A program made the position numbers and the translations under genes. A stretch of 64,000 bases of DNA from Chloroflexota bacterium (lineage in GTDB: Bacteria; Chloroflexota; Anaerolineae; SpSt-313). This document shows positions 28,259 through 35,846 of this stretch, piece by piece. The stretch spans positions 186,001 to 250,000 of the forward strand of contig JAKPJZ010000250.1 of the NCBI GenBank assembly GCA_029553955.1, written 5' to 3'. How positions within the stretch are numbered: the stretch's first letter is position 1; every line of letters starts with the position of its first letter. Under the pieces are notes generated by a model, which worked only from the letters and a program-made list of their open reading frames with translations, was not told the origin of the DNA and searched no databases.

Positions 28259-29416
28259 CTAGTCTGTTTGTCGGTATACAATGTGCCCGGCGATCATGGT
28301 GAGGCGGACGTGGAGATTGGCGTCGAGCAGCACCACGTCGGCGTCGGCGCCCGGCGCCAGGCAGCCCTTGCGGCCTGCCAGGCCCATGGCCTCGGCCGGC
28401 ACCGCGCTGGCCATGGCCACGCTCTCGGCCAGCGAGAGGCCGGCGAAGCGCATGGCGTTGCGCACTGCGGCATCGAGGGTGAGGGTGCTGCCCGCCAGGC
28501 CGCCCGCGGCGGTGCGGGCGATGCCACCCTCAACCCTGATCGCCTGCCCACCCAAGTCGTACTCGCCGTCGCCCACGCCGGTGGCGCGCATGCCGTCGGT
28601 GATCAGGATGGTCCGCCCGACCCCCTTGGCCCGGATCAGCACCTTGACCACGGCCGGGTGCAGGTGGACCCCATCGGCGATGACCTGGGCGTAGATGCGC
28701 TCGTCGGCGAGGACGGCGCCGGCGGTGCCGGGCTCGCGGTGGTGCAGACCAAGCATGCCGTTGAAGGTGTGGGTTGCCTGTTGCAGGCCGCGGTCGGCCG
28801 CCGCCAGCATCTGCTCGTAGCTGGCCCCGCTGTGGCCCACGGCGAACTTGATGCCCTGGCTGGCCCCGCGTTCGATCAGGTCCAGCGCGCCCGGCAGCTC
28901 GGGTGCGATGGTGATAAGGCGCACAGCCTTATTCGCCAACCAGGCCGCGTATTCGTCGGGATCTGGTAGCCGCAACTGCTCGGGCGGCTGGGCGCCCCTG
29001 TGCTCCGGGTTGGCGTAGGGGCCCTCCAGGTGCAACCCCAGGTGCTGGGCGCCGTCGGCCGGCTGGGGGCAGCGCGCCACGTTCTCGATGGCGGCCCAGG
29101 TGGCCTGCGACGAGGCGGCGCAGGTGGTGGGGAAGTAGGCCGTCACGCCGTGCCGCGCCAAGAAGCGCGCCATGCTGTGCAGGGCCTCGGGCGTGGCCTC
29201 CATGACATCGTGGCCGCTCGAGCCATGAATGTGGACGTCGATGAGGCCGGGGATGACCCACAGCCCGCGAGCGTCGATCATCTGCTCGCCTGCGCCGCCG
29301 CCACGCAGAGGCTGGGGCTCGATGCCCGCAATCTGCGGACCGTCGATCACGAGCGTGTGGTCCGGTAGGGTCTGCTCGGGCGTCAGCAGCGTGCCCCCGA
29401 AGATGAGTGTGCGCAC
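28259..29416 (-). CDS. nagA: N-acetylglucosamine-6-phosphate deacetylase
   Basis: VIPGLIDVHIHGSSGHDVMEA, HLEGPYANPEHRGAQP, VGHSGASYEQM, ITDGMRATGVGDGEYDLGG. Confidence 0.9.
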   Translation of the reverse strand: MRTLIFGGTLLTPEQTLPDHTLVIDGPQIAGIEPQPLRGGGAGEQMIDARGLWVIPGLIDVHIHGSSGHDVMEATPEALHSMARFLARHGVTAYFPTTCAASSQATWAAIENVARCPQPADGAQHLGLHLEGPYANPEHRGAQPPEQLRLPDPDEYAAWLANKAVRLITIAPELPGALDLIERGASQGIKFAVGHSGASYEQMLAAADRGLQQATHTFNGMLGLHHREPGTAGAVLADERIYAQVIADGVHLHPAVVKVLIRAKGVGRTILITDGMRATGVGDGEYDLGGQAIRVEGGIARTAAGGLAGSTLTLDAAVRNAMRFAGLSLAESVAMASAVPAEAMGLAGRKGCLAPGADADVVLLDANLHVRLTMIAGHIVYRQTD

Positions 29417-29650
29417 CGGAATCTCCTGCCCATCTAGCGAAGCTTGGCCTCAGACCGACGAGGATATCGACCGCGGAGGCGCAGAGAACGCGGAGGCGGT
29501 GGCGGTGAGGCCTGCGCCCTCCGTGCTCGCACGGAGCATCGGCCCGCGGTGGAGCCCCACAACCTCTGCGCCCCCCTGTGCTTGCACGTGGCGTCTCAGC
29601 GGTGAGATCCTGCCCCAGTCTTTGAGAATCTGACCTCTGAACGCGCCCCT

Positions 29651-29784
29651 AGAACAACGGTCAAGTACTCCTGCGAAGGCCCCCAGACGGCCGAATCATC
29701 GCCCTCCGACGCCCACGAAGCCGCCTGCGGCGGCCAAGGGGGGCTAGGCTACGTCGTCTATACGAATACTTGACCGGTGTTCCA
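29651..29784 (-). repeat. Modular interspersed element (core copy 4, inverted; third arm type)
   Basis: Arms AGAACAACGGTCAAGTACTCC / CGAATACTTGACCGGTGTTCC; core 29709-29753. Confidence 0.75.
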
Positions 29785-29831
29785 GAGGGGTCGAGGAGGG
29801 GAGACCCTCCTCGACCCACTCGCGGAGAGAA

Positions 29832-31145
29832 CTAGACGCCGAAGAGCTTGGCGACGAGCCAGATCACGATGCCGGGGAAGATGGCATCGGGGCAGGTGAA
29901 GCCCAGGTTGACCGCGCCCATGGCGGCGAGGTCACCGAACACGCCGAATTTGTAGGCAAAGCTGATGATGAACCAGCCCAGGAAGCACCACAGGAAGCCG
30001 CCGGCCCAGGCGCCGCGCCGGCCGCCGGTGGCATTGCCAAAGATGGCGCCGGTGCCGCTGGCAAAGAAGGCCGCGATCATGCTGGGCAGGGGCACCGGCC
30101 AGCGCATCAGCGCCAGGAGCGCCATGGCCAGCACCTGCGCGATGGTGCCCGAGATCAGGCCGATGATGAGCGAGTTGGGGGCGAAGGGATAGATCACCGG
30201 GCAGTCGAGGGCGGGCTTGGCACCCGGGATGAGATTTTCGGCGATGCCCTTGAAGGCGGGGACGATCTCGGCGATCAGCATGCGCACGCCCTGGAGCAGC
30301 ACCAGCACGCCGGCGGTGAAGCCCAACGCCTGCAGGATGGAGAAGACCAGCCACTGCTGGCCGCCGCTGATGTCGGCCTCGAAGGCAGGCACGCCCTTCT
30401 GGATCACGGCTAGGACGGCCCCGATCAGGGTCACGAGCAGCATGACCAACGAGATGGAGATGGCCATGTCGCGGAAAAAGTTGAGGCCCTCGGGCACCTT
30501 CATGTCTTCGGCCGATTCCTTGGGGTTGCCGATGAGCTTGCCGATCCAGCCGCCGATCACGGCGAGGCTCGTCTGGCCGTGTCCGAAGGCGATGGCATCG
30601 CTGCCCGTGATCTTGGTCATGAACGGCTGGGCGAGCGCCGGGGCAAAGGTCATGTAGGCGCCGTCGACGATCGAGGCCAGGATAACGACCAAGGGTAGCG
30701 GCAGGCCGAAGGAGTAGAAGAGGATCGCAAAGGCGCCGGCGTGGATCCAGATCATGTGGCCGGTCAGGTAGATGTAGCGGAACTTGGTGAAGCGAGCGAG
30801 CAGGATGTGGACGATGTAGCCGAAGAGCATCGTCCAGCCGATGGCGGCGCCGACCTCGCCGGCTTTGGCCTGGACGGCGCCGACCACGCCCTCGTCAAAG
30901 GTCACAAAAGTCTGGAAGCCGGCGGCCGGTATGCCGGCTTCGAACATCGCCTGGATGGGGATCAGGGCGTTGATGAGCGCCCCAATGCCGACGCTCATGA
31001 TGAGCAGGCCGAGGATCGTCTTGAGGGTGCCGCTCAGCACCTCGCCGGCCGGCTTGCGCTGCATCAGGAGGCCGATGAGCGCGATGAGGCCCAGCACGAC
31101 GGCTGGGATCTGGACTAACTGGATGATGAAGGCAAAGACTGCCAT
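29832..31145 (-). CDS. PTS ascorbate-type (UlaA/SgaT) transporter subunit IIC
   Basis: Multi-TM; ALIGLLMQRKPAGEVLSGTLKTILGLLIMSVGIGALINALIPIQAMFEAGIP; FGHGQTSLAVIGGWIGKLIGNPKESAED. Confidence 0.88.
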   Translation of the reverse strand: MAVFAFIIQLVQIPAVVLGLIALIGLLMQRKPAGEVLSGTLKTILGLLIMSVGIGALINALIPIQAMFEAGIPAAGFQTFVTFDEGVVGAVQAKAGEVGAAIGWTMLFGYIVHILLARFTKFRYIYLTGHMIWIHAGAFAILFYSFGLPLPLVVILASIVDGAYMTFAPALAQPFMTKITGSDAIAFGHGQTSLAVIGGWIGKLIGNPKESAEDMKVPEGLNFFRDMAISISLVMLLVTLIGAVLAVIQKGVPAFEADISGGQQWLVFSILQALGFTAGVLVLLQGVRMLIAEIVPAFKGIAENLIPGAKPALDCPVIYPFAPNSLIIGLISGTIAQVLAMALLALMRWPVPLPSMIAAFFASGTGAIFGNATGGRRGAWAGGFLWCFLGWFIISFAYKFGVFGDLAAMGAVNLGFTCPDAIFPGIVIWLVAKLFGV

Positions 31146-31267
31146 GGCATAGCCCCCTTCTCTGGGAATTGGCCCACAGGGCGCGGTACACAATCCGACG
31201 TCAGACGCGAATCCGTAGCCGAACCGACAGGGGTTGCCGATCTTTCCGGGCGATCACCTCCTTTGTA

Positions 31268-31346
31268 GTGGGGTTTTGGCGGGTTGGTTGGCCCTGCGGG
31301 CACCCCTGGCGCGCCCGCAGGGCCAACCAACCCGCCAAAACCCCAC
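31268..31346. repeat. Long palindrome, GGGGTTTTGG family, interrupted center
   Basis: GTGGGGTTTTGGCGGGTTGGTTGGCCCTGCGGGC ... GCCCGCAGGGCCAACCAACCCGCCAAAACCCCAC. Confidence 0.9.
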
Positions 31347-31432
31347 CTGGCTCAGAGCCGGGCAGCAGCAACGCTCATAGCCCGGCTATCGCCAGGATGC
31401 TGAGGGCGACAGGTTTCCTCTCCGGCAGGCTG

Positions 31433-31726
31433 CTAGGCGCTGCCTGCCGCACCCTGCAGCTCGCGGATGGCGGCGACGACCTTGGTCCTGATTTCAGCCT
31501 TGTCGACCAGGTTACGGATCAGCACCACGCGCGCGGTCGTGCTCCTGAGGTGCATTTCCATGTCCATGGCGGCGACGATAATATCGGCCTGCTGCCCCTT
31601 GAACGTGCCCAGGTCCCAGGGGATGACCTCAGCCTTGATGCCTTCGGCTTTGAGGATGTCGTCGATAAAGAGCTTGAGCATCATGCTGGTGCCGAACCCC
31701 ATGCCGCACAGCGTGGCGATGCGCAT
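31433..31726 (-). CDS. PTS sugar transporter subunit IIB (lactose/ascorbate type)
   Basis: MRIATLCGMGFGTSMMLKLFIDDIL P-loop Cys motif; IIVAAMDMEMHL. Confidence 0.85.
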   Translation of the reverse strand: MRIATLCGMGFGTSMMLKLFIDDILKAEGIKAEVIPWDLGTFKGQQADIIVAAMDMEMHLRSTTARVVLIRNLVDKAEIRTKVVAAIRELQGAAGSA

Positions 31727-31773
31727 TCTCGTCTCCTTTGGACCCCTATAGGATACAACACTCTGACAGGCCG

Positions 31774-32232
31774 CTAGATGCCGGATTCTTGCGGTCGCAC
31801 GGCGAGGAGTAGGTCGCGGTCGTTCTCTGCGGCTCGGATGCGCTGCAGCGCGGCCTCGTCGCCCAGGAGCCTGGCCAGCTCCTGCAGCGCGGCGACGTGC
31901 GCGTGCTTATCGACGGCACCCAGGGCCACGACGAGGTCGACGGGGTCATTCTCGCGATGGCCAAAGGGCACCGGTGTCGCCAGGGTGACGAGCGCCAGGC
32001 AGGGCTGGCGCACCCCATCTTCCCGGCGGGCGTGAAGCAGGACAATGCCCGGTGCGATGACGGCGTAGGGGCCCATCTCGCGGAGCACATCCATCATGGC
32101 GTCAACGTAGCGGGGCTCAGCGCTGCCGGCCGCCACCAAGAGGTTCCCGGCAGCCCTGGAAGCCTCCTCCCACGAAGCGACGCGGATTTGGGCGCGCACG
32201 GTCTCTGCAGTCAACATGGTCGACAGTTGCAC
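31774..32232 (-). CDS. PTS sugar transporter subunit IIA (fructose/mannitol type)
   Basis: GPYAVIAPGIVLLHARREDGVRQPCLALVTLATPVPFG...LVVALGAVDKHAH. Confidence 0.85.
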   Translation of the reverse strand: MQLSTMLTAETVRAQIRVASWEEASRAAGNLLVAAGSAEPRYVDAMMDVLREMGPYAVIAPGIVLLHARREDGVRQPCLALVTLATPVPFGHRENDPVDLVVALGAVDKHAHVAALQELARLLGDEAALQRIRAAENDRDLLLAVRPQESGI

Positions 32233-32291
32233 GGCTTCCCTCTGATCCAGGCCTGATGGTGCATCCTGTACAATGCGGTTGATCTTCTTTC

Positions 32292-32341
32292 AGTCTAGCG
32301 TCCTTTTGTGACTTTGTCAATGATTCGCACAGGACCGCACA
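32292..32341 (-). promoter_or_regulatory. Promoter/operator module upstream of PTS IIA
   Basis: Minus: TGTGCG-N4-TGTGCG-N5-TTGACA-N17-TAGACT; near-identical to 35631-35680. Confidence 0.8.
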
Positions 32342-32349
32342 TCACCCAC

Positions 32350-33588
32350 TCACGGCGAGGCTTGCAGCAGGCGCTGTGCATCGAAAAGGTGAAAGTGAGT
32401 GACATAGCGCTCCATGGCGCGGGCGATGCGGTCGACGACGGCCTGGTGCGGGTCGGCCATGGCGGTCGCCAGATTCTCGTACAGCCGCTGCCTGGCCTCG
32501 AGCACGCGCGGGTCGGTCCAGGCGTAGCGGGCGCCGGTCTGCACCAGCCAGGTGCGGCGCGCCGGCGACAGCTCGGCAAAGGCGACGTCCTTCTCCTCGG
32601 GTCTCAGCCACTTCTGCCAGCGGTTCGACTCGACCACCGCCGCCTGCAACGCCTCCATGATGCCCGAGCGCGCTCGCCCGCTGCGGCCACGCAACATGTC
32701 GGACTCACGTGCGGCGAGCTCGGCCAGTGCCAGGAGCTCTTCGCCGGTGAACTCGGGCCCCACGTTGGCGCCACCCATGCCGCTGGCGGGGTAGGCCTCG
32801 GGGTTGGCCACCCAGTCGGTATAGTGCCCTTTGACGAGCGAGCCCAGGGGGGCCACGATGCCGTAGAGGCGGCCGGCGATCGCGGGGTCGAAGACCGGGT
32901 TGCCCAGGTCGGTGCCCACTTTGCCGACGATGAAGCAAGGCCAGGTATCGCCCAGGCCCGCCGCATCCAGGCGCACTCGCAACCCGCGCACAAAGGCACA
33001 AAAAGTATCGAAATCTACCAGGCCGCCGTGCACTTCCTCGGTGCCCACCTCGTAGGAGACGGGGGGCAGCCGCCGGTGCTGCCGTTCGGCCTCGCAGTGG
33101 GCCACCAGCTCGACGGTGCGCTCGAGCACAGCTTCGATGGCGAGCGGCCGGCCGGGTGCGAGCTCGCGGTCGACGGTCGGGTCGAGGTGCAGGAGCTGGT
33201 AGCCGGCCTCGAGGCAGGCGGTCAGCGAGGCCTTGAGCTCGGCCATTGTCTCGGCCAGCGAGAGGTGGGCGGCGGCATGGCTGTCTTTGAGCCAGGGACC
33301 GCCGTGATCGAGGCAGGGGTAGAGGGCGCTGCGGCAGCCGTACTTGCGCCGGTAGCCCTCCATCTCGCGTACAAAGGTCGCGGGCGTCCAGCCGGTGTAG
33401 CCGCCGTCGCGGTCGACCTGGTTGAGGGTGGCTGCGAAGAGCATGGGGGCGTTGTTGGCTGCCGCGACCTGGACCGCCGCTTCGAGCACCGCCGCCGAGT
33501 TGGGGCAGGTCGCGAGGAGCGTGAGCTACGCCTGGCCGTTCTCGCGCAGTTCGATGATGCGGGCAATCGTCTCCTGCAGGGTACGCAT
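32350..33588 (-). pseudogene. D-tagatose-bisphosphate aldolase non-catalytic subunit (GatZ/KbaZ-like), in-frame TAG at codon 21
   Basis: ATG at 33588 gives [39 protein letters not shown]...[17 protein letters not shown]; remainder intact. Could be nonsense allele, readthrough or sequencing error. Confidence 0.7.
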
Positions 33589-33690
33589 GTGCTTCACCTC
33601 GCGCGGGGACCGGCGGGCCGACCCCGCGTAGATCGGGCTTCCCTAGACGGCTGCGGCAACAATCATTCCACGGGGCGAGGATAAGGAACG

Positions 33691-33715
33691 ACGCCCACAA
33701 GGGGCTAGGCTGCGA
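33691..33715 (-). repeat. Deletion derivative of modular element core
   Basis: Reverse complement TCGCAGCCTAGCCCCTTGTGGGCGT, lacks GGCCGCCGCAGGCGGC stem. Confidence 0.65.
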
Positions 33716-33729
33716 CTTTTCGGACAGGC

Positions 33730-34776
33730 TTACAGGTAGACGACGCTGCTCAGGTTGCGCGGCGCGTCGGGATTGAGCCCTTTCGCCATGGCACGGTGGT
33801 AGGCCAGGAGCTGCAGTGTGGGCAGGTAGAGCGGCCCGCGCAGGTCGTTGGGCAGGCCCGACTCGAGGTAGACCGTATAGTCGGCGGGCAGCGGTGCGGC
33901 GCCTCTGTCCTCGGCGAGCACAAGGGTCTGCGCGCCCATCTCCCTCACCTCGGCCAGCACGGCCGCCTCCTGCTCGCGCGCGTTCTGGCTGAGGAGCCCC
34001 ACGACGAGCATGTCGGGCGCGACGACCGATTTCGGCCCGTGGCGGAACTCGAGCAAGTGAAAGGCCTCGGAGGCGGAGAGGCTCATTTCTTTCATCTTGA
34101 GCATGGCCTCGCAGGCCAGGCCGTAGCGCACGCCCGAGCCGAGGAAGGCGAAGCGCTGGATGCCCTGGTCGCGGCCGAGCTGTTCGGCCAGCGGCCCGTA
34201 GGTGGCGACCTGCCGCGCGGCCAGGGCGGGGAGGGCCTCGATATCGCGCAGCGCTGCATCCCGGCCGGCGGCCAGGAGCGCCGCGTAGAGGGTGAGCAGC
34301 AGCATGCTGGAGAACGAGCGCGTCTGCGCGACGCTCTGCTCCTCCGCGCCCCGCGCCACGAGGGCGTGCCTCGCAGCGGCAACGAGGGGCCGCCCGGCAT
34401 AGCAGCTCACCGCGAGCACGTCATCGCCCGCCCGCCGGCGATATACCTCCACGGCGCGCAAGGTCTCGGTCGTTTCTGCAGAGCGCGAGACCGCGACCAG
34501 GAGCGAGGGCGACCTGGGGAGCGCCAGTTCGGGGTAGAGCCAGAGCTCGGAGGCAGGGAAGGCCCGCGCCGGCGTGCCGGTCACAGCCTGCCACGTGGCA
34601 GCCGCCGTCACAGACAGATAGTAGGTCGAGCCACAACCGGTGAAGGCCACCTCGGCGCGCGGCCTGGCCAGCCATGGACGCAAGGCCGCGCCCTCGGTTG
34701 CCGCCGCGGCCAGCGTAGCCGCCCAGGCTTCGTCCTGACCGACGATCTCGCGATAGGTGTAGCTTCCCGGCCTCAT
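33730..34776 (-). CDS. SIS domain sugar isomerase/deaminase (AgaS / GlmS C-terminal-like)
   Basis: FTGCGSTYYLSVTAAATWQ; VAVSRSAETTET; FLGSGVRYGLACEAMLKMKEMSLSASEAFHLLEFRHGPKSVV. Confidence 0.88.
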   Translation of the reverse strand: MRPGSYTYREIVGQDEAWAATLAAAATEGAALRPWLARPRAEVAFTGCGSTYYLSVTAAATWQAVTGTPARAFPASELWLYPELALPRSPSLLVAVSRSAETTETLRAVEVYRRRAGDDVLAVSCYAGRPLVAAARHALVARGAEEQSVAQTRSFSSMLLLTLYAALLAAGRDAALRDIEALPALAARQVATYGPLAEQLGRDQGIQRFAFLGSGVRYGLACEAMLKMKEMSLSASEAFHLLEFRHGPKSVVAPDMLVVGLLSQNAREQEAAVLAEVREMGAQTLVLAEDRGAAPLPADYTVYLESGLPNDLRGPLYLPTLQLLAYHRAMAKGLNPDAPRNLSSVVYL

Positions 34777-34820
34777 CTCGATGCTCCCTTTGACTGTCTC
34801 TTTGGCAGCGCAGGGAATCT

Positions 34821-35585
34821 TTAGACCAGGACGACCTGGATCCCTGCGCTGCGCAACTCGGCTACAATGTCGGCGGGAGCCTCGCTGTCGGTCACAACTA
34901 TCGTCGCCGCAGTCACTGGCGCTGTTCGGCTCGCCGCGATGTGCCCGAACTTGGTATGATCGGCGACGATGATCACAGTGTCGCTGATGCTCAGGATGGC
35001 CCGGTCGGTCATCAACTCTTGCAGGTGCTCGCTGCTCAGGCCGTGTTGGACGTCGATGCCGGCGATGCCCATAATGACTTTGCTGACCTTGATATCGCGC
35101 AGAGCGGCCTCGGCCAGGTGCCCGATGAGCGAGAGCTCGCTATGCCGCAGGAAGCCACCGACGACGGCGACGGTGATCGAGGGGGCGCAGGCCAGGGCCT
35201 CGGCCACTGTGAGGGCATTGGTGACGACCGTCAGGCTGGTACGGCCCACCAACGCTTCGGCCACCGCCAGCGCCGTCGTGCCCGAGCCGATAAAGATCGC
35301 CTCGCCTTCGCGCACCATCGCGGCCACAGCGAGCGCGATGCGCCGCTTGACCCCCGCCTGCTGCCGCACACGCTCCAATACCGGCGGCTCGGCGTGGGCC
35401 GGCCGTTCGCAACGCAGCGCCCCGCCATGGATGCGCCGTAGCAGTTGCTGCGCGTCGAGGTCATCCAGGTCGCGGCGGATGGTCATTTCGGCGACGCCAA
35501 AACGCTGCGCGAGGTCGGCGACGGTGGCGCGCCCGCCGGCGTCGATGAGGCGCACAATCTCGCGACGGCGCTCTTCTCTCAACAT
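34821..35585 (-). CDS. DeoR/GlpR family transcriptional regulator
   Basis: MLREERRREIVRLIDAGGRATVADLAQRFGVAEMTIRRDLDDLDAQQLLRRIHGGA; IGSGTTALAVAEAL. Confidence 0.93.
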   Translation of the reverse strand: MLREERRREIVRLIDAGGRATVADLAQRFGVAEMTIRRDLDDLDAQQLLRRIHGGALRCERPAHAEPPVLERVRQQAGVKRRIALAVAAMVREGEAIFIGSGTTALAVAEALVGRTSLTVVTNALTVAEALACAPSITVAVVGGFLRHSELSLIGHLAEAALRDIKVSKVIMGIAGIDVQHGLSSEHLQELMTDRAILSISDTVIIVADHTKFGHIAASRTAPVTAATIVVTDSEAPADIVAELRSAGIQVVLV

Positions 35586-35630
35586 TGGCCCTGCCCCAAG
35601 GTACGATTGCGTAGGTGTGCGTTCTGTTCT

Positions 35631-35680
35631 ATCTTAGCATATTCATGTCACTTTGTCAACGATTCGCACACGTACGCACA
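35631..35680 (-). promoter_or_regulatory. Promoter/operator module upstream of deoR-family gene
   Basis: Minus: TGTGCG-N4-TGTGCG-N5-TTGACA-N17-TAAGAT. Confidence 0.8.
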
Positions 35681-35846
35681 TCGCCTCTAGTACGGCAACC
35701 GTGCTTGTGTGGCAAGGCACGCGATCCGGGCGCACGACGGTATGTGCCCGCGCAGGTATGCCTGCGCCCAAGGGGCGGATGCGGAGCGTGTCAGCCGGCA
35801 GCTACCCGGAAGGTCAGCAGTGGCAGCGCCAAATACGGTTGTAGTA

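Noticed and set aside
31740-31780. Independent riboswitch upstream of PTS IIB
   Set aside because: Short spacer with no recognizable conserved aptamer sequence.
29832-32232. Annotating the PTS as an ascorbate utilization system
   Set aside because: Family resemblance only. Neighbors (NagA, SIS, GatZ-like, DeoR) fit amino-sugar use better and no ula catabolic genes are present.
33526-33528. Pyrrolysine or other genetic-code recoding at the amber codon
   Set aside because: Not supported: no PylTSBCD or special structure seen. Nonsense mutation or base error is simpler. Kept only as an open question in findings.
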